Positions 1-7,218 of a DNA stretch of 23,219 bases are shown here, in pieces. Below the pieces are notes generated by a model. That model ran no database searches, had not been told where the DNA came from, and saw nothing but the letters and a program-made list of their open reading frames with translations. Both the position numbers and the translations under genes were made by a program. This stretch comes from Bacteroidota bacterium. GTDB lineage: Bacteria > Bacteroidota > Bacteroidia > Cytophagales > Cyclobacteriaceae. The stretch is from the NCBI GenBank assembly GCA_023431285.1, contig JAEYXN010000150.1, positions 1 to 23,219 on the forward strand, in the 5' to 3' direction. The stretch's first letter is position 1. Each line of letters begins with the position of its first letter.

Positions 1-1
1 C

Positions 2-493
2 TTCAGTTACGAGTGGATTTCGAAGGTCAAGGATGATATGCGGCTCAAACAGGCGGATCTGGGGGTCATCGTCACGGAGGCCCTACCCGACGGAGTGACA
101 CGCTTTTGTGAGATGGAGGGGATTTGGGTGTGTACATTCCCTGAGTTTAAAGCACTTTCCATGCTGTTTCGGTTCAACCTGACCAGAATAGGGGAGGTGC
201 TTGCGGCGCAGGAGAACCGTGGAGATAAGATGCAGCTTATTTATCGGTACGTGACTGGTGTGGAGTTCCGGCAGAAGCTGGAGGCCGCATTCGAGTCTTT
301 CAAGGAGATGCAGGACGATCTGACGAAAGAGAGGGCAATGTTTATGAGTCAGTGGTCACGTCGGGAGAAGAGACTAACGAAGGCGATGGAGAACCTCGTG
401 CAGCTTTATGGCGACGTACGCGGCATTGCCGGAGGTGCGGTTCAGGAAATTTCAGCGCTTGAAATGAACGAAAGCACCTGCCTTATAGAATAA
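2..493 (+). CDS. DUF2130 domain protein, C-terminal part (5' truncated by window)
   Basis: The reading frame is open from the first bases of the window and ends at TAA 491-493, giving about 163 C-terminal residues; the true start lies upstream. The pattern (a KDD-x-R near the start, 'ADLGVIVTEALPDG', 'GIWVCTFPEF', 'GDKMQLIYRYVTGVEFRQ', then a charged helical stretch ending in 'YGDVRGIAGGAVQEI') matches what I recall of the C-terminal domain of the DUF2130 family. These proteins have an N-terminal coiled coil and a nuclease-like C-terminal fold, but no established function that I know. Residues roughly 85-130 are rich in K/R/E/D and predicted helical. A strong terminator follows 35 bases after the stop, so this is the last gene of its unit. 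Confidence 0.8.
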   Translation, partial: FSYEWISKVKDDMRLKQADLGVIVTEALPDGVTRFCEMEGIWVCTFPEFKALSMLFRFNLTRIGEVLAAQENRGDKMQLIYRYVTGVEFRQKLEAAFESFKEMQDDLTKERAMFMSQWSRREKRLTKAMENLVQLYGDVRGIAGGAVQEISALEMNESTCLIE

Positions 494-527
494 AGTATCG
501 TTAAATTTTGCCATAGCGATGCCACAC

Positions 528-558
528 ATGCAGCTCCTAAGGGGGCTGCATTGTTTTT
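528..558 (+). terminator. Rho-independent terminator after the DUF2130 gene
   Basis: A 10-bp stem (ATGCAGCTCC, 528-537, with GGGGCTGCAT, 542-551, one G-T wobble) closes a 4-base loop TAAG and is followed by TTGTTTTT. It closes the upstream gene. Confidence 0.85.
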
Positions 559-1178
559 GGAATCAAATTTGAGTTTGTCGATCCCTGGTGCTAAGGAGCC
601 TCAGAGGTTACCCGATGTGCCTCAAGGACACGCGGATTTGGTCCGGGAGTACCGCCAAAAATGACAAACAACGTGAGCATGAGCACAACGAACAGAGACG
701 GAATGATAACTTTTTTACTTTGCATCTTAAAAAATTTGAGTCACAGACAACTAACGAAGCTTATGCGAGGGGACGTCTTCCCAAACTAGCGTTAGTCGCT
801 GAAAAAAAATTAGGATCTGGGACAATATTATTTGACAAAAACCAAACTTTATCGTTTAGTTTTGCATTTATAGTACAAATAAATAAAAAACCAACATTAA
901 ATGACTTTCCTCTAACGTTTCACTTAAACCGCTAAGAAAGAAATTGAAAACATTGTTCACCATATTCAAAGCAGCTACGGCAGCTTTCCAACCAAACAGA
1001 ACATCCCCGTTCTTGACAATTGCCTGCATGGTGACCAGGCGACCCCGACCAGTGCGCTTTGTGCGTATCTGATACCTCCATCTTACATAATGCTATTGGT
1101 ACATCGTCCAGGACGCTGATCCATTCATCCTTGGCACGGGAGTTTTCAATTATTTACCTTTTCTAATTCTGAATCACT
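559..1178. other. Long gene-poor stretch, possible degraded gene remnant
   Basis: No gene is convincingly encoded between the DUF2130 terminator and the acyltransferase. A + strand frame at 588-935 (GTG start) has no family-like pattern and turns low-complexity and AT-rich after about 700. On the minus strand a 53-residue frame runs from 1029 down to 868, with a fairly hydrophobic middle ('KAAVAALNMVNNVFNFFLSGL'). A second minus-strand frame at about 1050-1150 reads 'RAKDEWISVLDDVPIALCK' and could be joined to it by one frameshift. That would fit an old pseudogene, but I recognise no family. A -7-like element (TTACTTTG, 715-722) lies inside the stretch. Confidence 0.4.
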
Positions 1179-1952
1179 TTGGAAATCAAACACAATATTA
1201 TCGTCAGGGTGGCTACCCCTGACGACAAACGATACGCTGAAACCATCACGACCGAGATGGAGGAGTCTGCGAAAGCTCGTGGAACCGGTATCGCTAAACG
1301 CTCTCCTGACTATATCGAGAGAAAAATGGATGAGGGCAAGGCCGTCATCGCCGTTACAAAAGATGGCGTATGGGTAGGCTTTTGTTACATTGAAGCGTGG
1401 CAGCACGAGAAATACGTTGCCAACTCAGGACTCATCGTAGCACCCGCCTTTCGTAAGACGGGCGTGGCAACTGATATCAAACGGAAGATCTTTGATCTCT
1501 CAAGAGAGAAATATCCTTTGGCGAAAATTTTCGGCTTGACTACAGGGCTCGCAGTAATGAAGATCAACTCAGACCTTGGTTATGAGCCTGTAACATATTC
1601 AGAGCTCACTACGGATGAAGAGTTCTGGAAAGGTTGTAAGAGCTGCATCAACTACGACATCCTTACAGCGAAAAAGAGAACCAACTGCCTGTGCACAGCG
1701 ATGCTTTTTGATCCCGTCGAAGCAGAAGCTAAGGTAAAGGAAGCGCAGGAGCGTGAGAAAGCAAAACAAATGGTCGTTACCCCGCAGGGCGACCTTGTAA
1801 CCCACCGACACAGAGACTTTAAACGTAATGTGACGCTCTTCGAACGTTGGATGCGACTGAAGCAGTTCGTATTCCTCGGCCGCAGACGTGACAATGACGG
1901 AGGAAATCAGGAGCGCAAGAAATCTATTTTCAGTTTCTTCTTCTTCTGGTAG
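1179..1952 (+). CDS. GNAT acyltransferase, probable N-acylglutamate synthase of the arginine pathway
   Basis: This GNAT-fold protein of about 257 residues probably transfers an acetyl or succinyl group from CoA to glutamate, the first step of arginine synthesis. The core spans residues 8-140. The CoA-binding A motif is at 87-97 (VAPAFRKTGVA, R92-x-x-G95-x-A97) and a conserved-looking 'TTGLAVMKINSDLGY' block is at 121-135. Cysteines C153, C156, C170 and C172 form a possible metal site. The tail after 180 is basic and helical and ends in a Phe run. The role is inferred from position: it sits directly upstream of argG, and no other ArgA or ArgJ is in the window. The start is uncertain: TTG 1179 is the first start-type codon after an in-frame TGA (1170-1172) and keeps the first GNAT beta strand, while GTG 1209 would remove it. 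A hairpin terminator follows the stop. Confidence 0.75.
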   Translation: MEIKHNIIVRVATPDDKRYAETITTEMEESAKARGTGIAKRSPDYIERKMDEGKAVIAVTKDGVWVGFCYIEAWQHEKYVANSGLIVAPAFRKTGVATDIKRKIFDLSREKYPLAKIFGLTTGLAVMKINSDLGYEPVTYSELTTDEEFWKGCKSCINYDILTAKKRTNCLCTAMLFDPVEAEAKVKEAQEREKAKQMVVTPQGDLVTHRHRDFKRNVTLFERWMRLKQFVFLGRRRDNDGGNQERKKSIFSFFFFW

Positions 1953-1965
1953 AAGTTCTCAAGGC

Positions 1966-2012
1966 AGCCGAAAGCATGACCTTCATTTCTTTCGGCTTTG
2001 CCCTTTGTTTTT
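1966..2012 (+). terminator. Hairpin terminator between the GNAT gene and argG
   Basis: A perfect 9-bp inverted repeat (AGCCGAAAG 1966-1974 / CTTTCGGCT 1989-1997) with outer GGC/GCC pairs and a 14-base loop is followed by a T-rich run ending in TTTTT (2008-2012). It probably ends the GNAT transcript. Its 3' arm overlaps the -33 region of the argG promoter. Confidence 0.7.
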
Positions 2013-2019
2013 ATCTTTG
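1990..2019 (+). promoter_or_regulatory. Probable promoter of the arg operon
   Basis: TATCTTTG at 2012-2019 is a full match to the Bacteroidota -7 element TAnnTTTG. TTTC at 1990-1993, 18 bases upstream, is a near match to the -33 TTTG. Transcription would begin near 2025, leaving a leader of about 80 nt before the argG ATG. Confidence 0.6.
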
Positions 2020-2040
2020 CCATTCTTTACACTTTAACTA

Positions 2041-2094
2041 CAGGAAAGGCTGCCGCATCCCAAATACCAATCCCGGGAGTGGCAGTCTCTCCTG
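2041..2094 (+). promoter_or_regulatory. Long stem-loop in the argG 5' leader
   Basis: Positions 2041-2054 pair with 2081-2094 as a 14-position stem: 12 Watson-Crick pairs, one G-U, one A-C mismatch. It continues inward through G2055-U2080 and C2056-G2079, past a bulged A2057, to TCCC 2058-2061 / GGGA 2075-2078. The loop is 13 nt (2062-2074). It ends 11 bases before the argG ATG and has no T-run, so it is not an intrinsic terminator. It may be a cis-regulatory leader, but no known riboswitch class is recognised. Confidence 0.5.
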
Positions 2095-2105
2095 ACCAAT
2101 TCACA

Positions 2106-3308
2106 ATGAAGAAAAAAGTAGTATTAGCATTCAGCGGAGGTCTTGATACTTCGTACTGTGTGAAATATCTCAGCGAAGAAAAAGGCTATGAAGTTCACAC
2201 GATCACCGTCAACACTGGTGGTTTCGACGAGAAGGAAGTTGCCGAGATAGAGCAGCGCGCAAAATACCTTGGCGTTGCCTCTCATGTCACGGTTGATGAA
2301 ACAAAGAACTACTACGACAAGGTGATTCGCTTCCTTATCTATGGAAACGTTTTGAAGAATAACACTTATCCGTTGAGTGTAAGCGCGGAACGGATGTCGC
2401 AAGCGCTTGCCACCGCGAACTACGCGAAGCAAATCAATGCGCACGCTGTTGCCCATGGGAGCACAGGCGCCGGAAATGATCAGGTGAGGTTTGATATGAT
2501 CCTCAACATCCTCGTGCCCGGCATCGAGATCATTACTCCGATCCGTGAGATGAAACTTTCACGCGAAGAAGAGATTGCTTTTCTGCAATCAAAAGGAGTT
2601 AACATGAACTTCACCAAAGCAATGTACTCCATCAACAAAGGAATCTGGGGTACATCTGTTGGAGGAAAAGAAACATTGAAATCTCTGGGTATGCTTCCTG
2701 AAGAAGCATGGCCTACCCAAGTGACGAAGAATGGCTCTGAAATTCTAAGACTTGCTTTCGTAAAAGGCGAACTCACAGAAGTCAATGATCAGAAGTTTGA
2801 TCACCCGACAAAAGCAATACAACATCTGCAAAGCATCGCTGGTCCTTACGGTATCGGCCGTGATATCCACGTTGGAGATACCATCATCGGAATTAAGGGC
2901 CGCGTTGGCTTTGAAGCAGCTGCGCCAATGCTCGTCATCAAAGGTCACCACGCATTAGAGAAGCATGTGCTTACGAAATGGCAACTGACCTGGAAAGATC
3001 AGCTTGCACAATTTTATGGAAACTGGTTACATGAAGGTCAATATCTCGATCCTGTGATGCGCGACATCGAAGCCTTCCTCACCAACTCACAACAAAACGT
3101 CAGCGGCGAGGTGCACATACAACTATTCCCTTACAGGTTCCAGGTGTTGGGAATCCAATCACCATTCGATCTCATGTCCTCTAAATTTGGAAAGTATGGT
3201 GAGATGAACCTCGGATGGAGCGGAGACGATGTGAAAGGGTTTTCGAAGATCTTCGGTAATCAGACGATGATCTACAATCAGGTGAAAGAAGAAGCCTCTA
3301 AAAACTAG
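2106..3308 (+). CDS. argG: Argininosuccinate synthase
   Basis: ArgG joins citrulline and aspartate in an ATP-dependent reaction to make argininosuccinate, the penultimate step of arginine synthesis, in the cytosol. The 400-residue length is normal for the family. The N-terminal ATP pyrophosphatase loop is visible at residues 8-16 (AFSGGLDTS), with further typical blocks 'AHGSTGAGNDQVRFD', 'KGIWGTSVGG' and 'GPYGIGRDIHVGDTIIGIKGR'. The start is ATG 2106 (MKKKVVLAF): the frame is open further upstream, but an upstream start would precede the -7 element at 2012-2019. It is the first gene of the arg operon, and argC follows after 3 bases. A strong leader stem-loop lies just before its start. Confidence 0.97.
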   Translation: MKKKVVLAFSGGLDTSYCVKYLSEEKGYEVHTITVNTGGFDEKEVAEIEQRAKYLGVASHVTVDETKNYYDKVIRFLIYGNVLKNNTYPLSVSAERMSQALATANYAKQINAHAVAHGSTGAGNDQVRFDMILNILVPGIEIITPIREMKLSREEEIAFLQSKGVNMNFTKAMYSINKGIWGTSVGGKETLKSLGMLPEEAWPTQVTKNGSEILRLAFVKGELTEVNDQKFDHPTKAIQHLQSIAGPYGIGRDIHVGDTIIGIKGRVGFEAAAPMLVIKGHHALEKHVLTKWQLTWKDQLAQFYGNWLHEGQYLDPVMRDIEAFLTNSQQNVSGEVHIQLFPYRFQVLGIQSPFDLMSSKFGKYGEMNLGWSGDDVKGFSKIFGNQTMIYNQVKEEASKN

Positions 3309-3311
3309 GCA

Positions 3312-4292
3312 ATGATGGAGAAGAAAATCAAGGCGGGCATTGTTGGTGGCGCTGGTTATACTGGCGGAGAAACAATAAGATTGCTTCTCAATCACCCGAA
3401 CGTTGAGCTTTCGTTTGTGCACAGCCGCAGCAACGGGGGGAATCCACTTCACTCTGTTCATTCCGACCTGATCGGTGATTCAGATATGACTTTCTCGGCT
3501 GAAATTAATAAAAACGCTGACGTCGTTTTCCTTTGCCTCGGCCACGGAGAAAGCAAGAAGTACCTTGCTGAAGATCCATTCGCTAAAGAGACAAGGGTAA
3601 TAGATCTTAGCCAGGATTTCAGGCTCGGTGAAAAAAGCGAGGGCCGCGATTTTGTTTATGGCCTTCCTGAATTGAACAGGGAAGAGATCAAAACTGCGAA
3701 AAATATTGCGAACCCCGGATGCTTTGCAACAGCGATTGAACTGGGGTTGCTCCCGCTGGCAAAAGGAAAACTGTTAAACGAAGTTTATACAACCGGAATC
3801 ACTGGTTCTACAGGAGCGGGACAAAAACTGCAGGATACCACACATTTCACATGGAGAGCGAACAATATTTCCGCATACAAAACTTTAACGCATCAACACC
3901 TCAGGGAAATCCGGCAGATCCTTCGACAAGTGGATCCATCTTTTGCTGCGCCACTGAACTTTGTTCCGTGGAGAGGCGACTTCACCCGGGGAATTTTCGT
4001 CACCTCTGTGGTGTCATGCGATCTCTCTCTTGAGGAGGCCCGGAATCTGTTCAGCCAGTTTTATTCCGGACATGCTTTTACGACTGTCTCTGATGAGACA
4101 ATCAATCTGAAGCAGGTGATTAACACCAACAAGTGTATAATCGGTCTTGAGAAGGAAGGCGATAAGCTGGTGGTCCATTCAGCGATTGATAATCTTCTGA
4201 AAGGGGCATCGGGTCAGGCGGTACAGAATATGAACATCATGTTCGGTCTCGATGAACGCGCAGGACTCAGACTCAAGTCAATCGTGTTTTAG
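3312..4292 (+). CDS. argC: N-acetyl(succinyl)-gamma-glutamyl-phosphate reductase
   Basis: ArgC reduces N-acyl-gamma-glutamyl phosphate with NADPH to the N-acyl-glutamate semialdehyde. The 326 residues show the Rossmann loop near the N terminus (VGGAGYTGGE, residues 11-20), the catalytic cysteine C137 in NPGCFATA, and a family-typical 'TGITGSTGAG' segment. The start is ATG ATG at 3312/3315, only 3 bases after argG; either Met could be used. In this operon the acyl group may be succinyl instead of acetyl (see the argF' entry), but nothing in this sequence alone decides that. Confidence 0.95.
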   Translation: MMEKKIKAGIVGGAGYTGGETIRLLLNHPNVELSFVHSRSNGGNPLHSVHSDLIGDSDMTFSAEINKNADVVFLCLGHGESKKYLAEDPFAKETRVIDLSQDFRLGEKSEGRDFVYGLPELNREEIKTAKNIANPGCFATAIELGLLPLAKGKLLNEVYTTGITGSTGAGQKLQDTTHFTWRANNISAYKTLTHQHLREIRQILRQVDPSFAAPLNFVPWRGDFTRGIFVTSVVSCDLSLEEARNLFSQFYSGHAFTTVSDETINLKQVINTNKCIIGLEKEGDKLVVHSAIDNLLKGASGQAVQNMNIMFGLDERAGLRLKSIVF

Positions 4293-4308
4293 ATTGAAAG
4301 CAAAATCA

Positions 4309-5469
4309 ATGTCATCAACTTTTGAAACTCCTGTAGATACTCAAAGTATGAAACTGTTTGACGTATATCCATTGTTCGATATAAATCCGGTGAAAGCTGA
4401 AGGATGCTGGCTCTGGGACGAAAAGGGAACCAAGTATCTTGACCTGTACGGCGGACATGCAGTGATCTCCATTGGTCATGCACATCCGCATTATGTTGAG
4501 CAACTCACGCAGCAACTCCAGCGCATAGGATTCTATTCGAACAGCGTACGCAATCCTCTGCAGGAACGTTTCGCGGAGAAGCTTGGCGAAGTAAGCGGTT
4601 ATCCTGACTATCAGCTTTTCCTGTGTAACTCAGGAGCCGAAGCAAATGAGAATGCGCTGAAGCTTGCATCGTTCGTCACTGGAAGGAAAAAGGTCCTTGC
4701 TTTTCAGAAGGCATTTCATGGCCGAACTTCTGGCGCGGTTGCCGCTACGGATAATCCAAAGATCGTTGCGCCGTTTAATGCAGGTCACGAGATTGTTTTT
4801 GTTCCTATGAACGATGAAGCAGCGGTGCAGCAGGCGCTGACTGAAGAGTTCGCCGCCGTTATCATCGAAGGGATTCAGGGCGTGGGAGGTATTCGTGTTC
4901 CAAAGGATTCTTTTCTGAAGTTCCTGGAGGCTGAATGTGCTAAGAAAGGCGCATTGCTTATTCTGGACGAAATTCAATCAGGATATGGCAGACCAGGAAA
5001 ATTCTTTGCTCATCAATACGCAGGCATCCGTCCTCATCTTATTACTACAGCTAAGGGGATGGGCAACGGGTTCCCTATTGGTGGATTATTTATTGAAGGA
5101 GCAATCAAACCATGGAGCGGAATGCTTGGAACTACATTCGGTGGAAATTATCTCGCCGCTGTAGCTGGTCTCGCCGTCTTGGAAGTGATCGCGAAAGAGC
5201 AGCTCGTGGAGAATGCTTTGAATGTCGGAGAATATCTGATCAATGAGCTTAAGAAGTTTCCTGTGATTAGTGATGTGCGTGGACGTGGGCTCATGATTGG
5301 CTTTGATCTTCCTGAGATGAAGAAGTCTGTACGAAATGATCTTCTTTTCAAGCATCGTATCTTCACCGGAGAGGCCAGGCCGAATGCAATACGTCTCTTA
5401 CCACCGCTCACGCTAACCAAATCGGAAGCGGACATTTTCCTGGAGGCCCTTAAAACCGAATTGAAATGA
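4309..5469 (+). CDS. argD: N-acetyl(succinyl)ornithine aminotransferase
   Basis: This PLP-dependent class III aminotransferase converts N-acyl-glutamate semialdehyde and glutamate to N-acyl-ornithine. Family features are 'DLYGGHAVISIGHAHP', the PLP-phosphate segment 'NSGAEANENALKLA', 'FHGRT', 'LDEIQSGYGR' with the PLP-pyridine Asp, and the Schiff-base lysine K249 in TTAKGMGNGFP. Length is 386 residues from ATG 4309. ATG 4348 (MKLFDVYPLFDI, 373 residues) is a realistic alternative, since related Bacteroidota proteins as I recall begin there. An in-frame extension back to 4252 would overlap argC and is unlikely. The gene overlaps argF' by ATGA at 5466-5469, implying translational coupling. Confidence 0.94.
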   Translation: MSSTFETPVDTQSMKLFDVYPLFDINPVKAEGCWLWDEKGTKYLDLYGGHAVISIGHAHPHYVEQLTQQLQRIGFYSNSVRNPLQERFAEKLGEVSGYPDYQLFLCNSGAEANENALKLASFVTGRKKVLAFQKAFHGRTSGAVAATDNPKIVAPFNAGHEIVFVPMNDEAAVQQALTEEFAAVIIEGIQGVGGIRVPKDSFLKFLEAECAKKGALLILDEIQSGYGRPGKFFAHQYAGIRPHLITTAKGMGNGFPIGGLFIEGAIKPWSGMLGTTFGGNYLAAVAGLAVLEVIAKEQLVENALNVGEYLINELKKFPVISDVRGRGLMIGFDLPEMKKSVRNDLLFKHRIFTGEARPNAIRLLPPLTLTKSEADIFLEALKTELK

Positions 5470-6425
5470 CAAACTTTATTTCCGTTCAGGACGTGACTGA
5501 TATCGATGCCCTCGTCGGCAAGGCTCTCGTTTACAAAGCCGATCCGCGTAAGCACGTAAGTCTCGGTAAAAATAAAAGGATTGGTCTGCTGTTTCTCAAT
5601 CCAAGTATGAGAACCAGGCTTAGCACACAGATCGCAGCGGCGAACCTCGGGATGGAGTCAATCGTGTTTAATGTTGGTTCCGAAGGATGGTCTCTTGAAT
5701 TCGAGGATGAAGCTATTATGAGTGGAACCACGGTAGAACACGTCAAGGATGCGGCGCCCATCCTGGGAAAATATTTCGACGTGCTGGGCATCCGCACTTT
5801 TCCATCGTTGCAGAACAAGACTGATGATTACAGTGAGCTGTACATCAACCAGTTCATCCGATACTCGGGAATTCCAATCCTGAGTCTCGAAAGTGCAACG
5901 CTGCACCCGCTGCAAAGTCTCACGGACATTATTACGATCTCTGAAACGTTTAAGGAAAAGCGCACACCGAAGATCGTACTAACGTGGGCGCCACACGTCA
6001 AGACACTCCCCCAGTGCGTGGCGAACAGTTTTTCCCAATGGGTCAATGCCTGGGGTGCTGCGGATTTTGTGATTACACATCCGGAAGACTATGAGCTTGC
6101 CCCGTCTTTTACAAAAGGCGCGGCTATCACGTACAACCAGGAAGAAGCGCTTAAGGATGCCGACTTCGTCTATGTAAAGAACTGGAGTACTTATAACGAC
6201 TATGGAAGGATCTATTGCAACGATCCTTCATGGATGCTTACAAACCGAAAGCTGGCAATTACTAATAACGCGAGGGTAATGCATTGTCTTCCCGTAAGAA
6301 GGAACGTTGAATTGAGCGATGAGGTGTTAGACAGCCCGAACAGTATCGTAACACATCAGGCATCTAACAGGGTATGGGCGGCGCAGGCGGTTTTGTCGGA
6401 GTTACTCTCAGGAAAGCAAGCATGA
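5466..6425 (+). CDS. argF': N-succinyl/N-acetyl-ornithine carbamoyltransferase (SOTCase-like)
   Basis: It transfers a carbamoyl group from carbamoyl phosphate to the side-chain amine of an N-acylated ornithine, giving N-acyl-citrulline. The 319 residues resemble the Bacteroides fragilis argF' product throughout and differ from ordinary ArgF. Visible motifs are the carbamoyl-phosphate loop SMRTR (47-51), HPLQ (147-150), TWAPH, and HCLPVRR (273-279). The substrate-specificity loop is at 85-91 (MSGTTVE). Its Val90 aligns with the proline (P90) of B. fragilis SOTCase and the glutamate (E92) of Xanthomonas AOTCase. Loss of the Glu favours succinylornithine over acetylornithine, but Val is neither reference residue, so the substrate is inferred. 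The start ATG overlaps the argD stop, and argB follows after one base. Confidence 0.93.
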   Translation: MTNFISVQDVTDIDALVGKALVYKADPRKHVSLGKNKRIGLLFLNPSMRTRLSTQIAAANLGMESIVFNVGSEGWSLEFEDEAIMSGTTVEHVKDAAPILGKYFDVLGIRTFPSLQNKTDDYSELYINQFIRYSGIPILSLESATLHPLQSLTDIITISETFKEKRTPKIVLTWAPHVKTLPQCVANSFSQWVNAWGAADFVITHPEDYELAPSFTKGAAITYNQEEALKDADFVYVKNWSTYNDYGRIYCNDPSWMLTNRKLAITNNARVMHCLPVRRNVELSDEVLDSPNSIVTHQASNRVWAAQAVLSELLSGKQA

Positions 6426-6426
6426 T

Positions 6427-7218
6427 ATGATGAACAGGCTATTTGTGATCAAGATTGGTGGCAATGTTCTGGATAATCCGGACGCATTGGCGAATTTTCT
6501 TAATGACTTTGCAGCCATCAAAGAGCCGAAGATTCTTATTCACGGAGGAGGAAAGATTGCGACCAAGCTGGGTACTCAGCTCGGTATTGAGTCCAACTAT
6601 GTGAATGGTCGTCGCATAACCGATGCGGCAACACTTGATCTCGTTACTATGGTATACGGAGGGCTTGTCAATAAGCAGATTGTCTCCTTTTTGCAGAAGC
6701 TCGGATGTAACGCAATGGGGATAACCGGCGCTGATGGAAATATGATTGCGGCAACAAAACGTCCCGTTAAAGATATTGACTACGGATTTGTCGGTGATAT
6801 AAAACCGGATGGAGTGAATACTTCTTTGATGTTCTTCCTTCTCAAGCAGAACGTGGTTCCTGTATTTGCTCCACTTACGCACAGCGATGGAACGATGCTA
6901 AACACGAATGCCGATACGATTGCGTCTGTCCTCTCCGTTGCAATGAGCAAACATTTTGATGTGCGCCTGATCTTTTGTTTTGAGAAGAAAGGTGTTCTTA
7001 TGGATGTAAATAAAGACGATTCTGTGATCACGCATTTGCCGCGCAAGCTTTATGATGAACTTCTTCAGAAGGATGTCTTCGCAGACGGTATTCTTCCGAA
7101 ACTTGAGAACGCCTACAATGCAATCAACGCAGGCGTGAAGGAAGTATTGATCGGCGAAGCCACCGATCTTCTCAAGAACACTGGACAGAAAACAGACGGA
7201 ACGCTCATTACACAGTAA
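6427..7218 (+). CDS. argB: N-acetyl(succinyl)glutamate kinase
   Basis: ArgB phosphorylates the gamma-carboxylate of N-acylglutamate with ATP, the second step of the pathway and often its feedback point. It is an amino-acid-kinase fold of 263 residues. The phosphate-binding segments are KIGGN (9-13) and the glycine-rich HGGGK (39-43), followed by 'NGRRITDAATL' and 'NTNADTIASVLS', all typical. It has no N-terminal helix of the kind associated with arginine-inhibited hexameric kinases, so arginine feedback is not suggested by the sequence. ATG ATG at 6427/6430 starts one base after argF'. The stop TAA shares a base with the next start (TAATG, 7216-7220). Confidence 0.95.
   Translation: MMNRLFVIKIGGNVLDNPDALANFLNDFAAIKEPKILIHGGGKIATKLGTQLGIESNYVNGRRITDAATLDLVTMVYGGLVNKQIVSFLQKLGCNAMGITGADGNMIAATKRPVKDIDYGFVGDIKPDGVNTSLMFFLLKQNVVPVFAPLTHSDGTMLNTNADTIASVLSVAMSKHFDVRLIFCFEKKGVLMDVNKDDSVITHLPRKLYDELLQKDVFADGILPKLENAYNAINAGVKEVLIGEATDLLKNTGQKTDGTLITQ

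Noticed and set aside
588..935. Frame of 115 codons with a GTG start between the DUF2130 gene and the GNAT gene
   Set aside because: No family pattern, low-complexity AT-rich second half, no ribosome site. Treated as non-coding.
1998..2105. In-frame N-terminal extension of argG by 36 residues
   Set aside because: It starts at TTG inside the terminator/promoter region, upstream of the predicted transcript start, and overlaps the leader hairpin; ArgG proteins begin at MKKKVVLAFSGG.
5148..5555. 135-codon frame antisense to the argD/argF' junction
   Set aside because: Shadow of two strongly supported genes.
6439..6882. 147-codon frame antisense to argB
   Set aside because: Mirrors the codon structure of argB, which has full family motifs; no features of its own.
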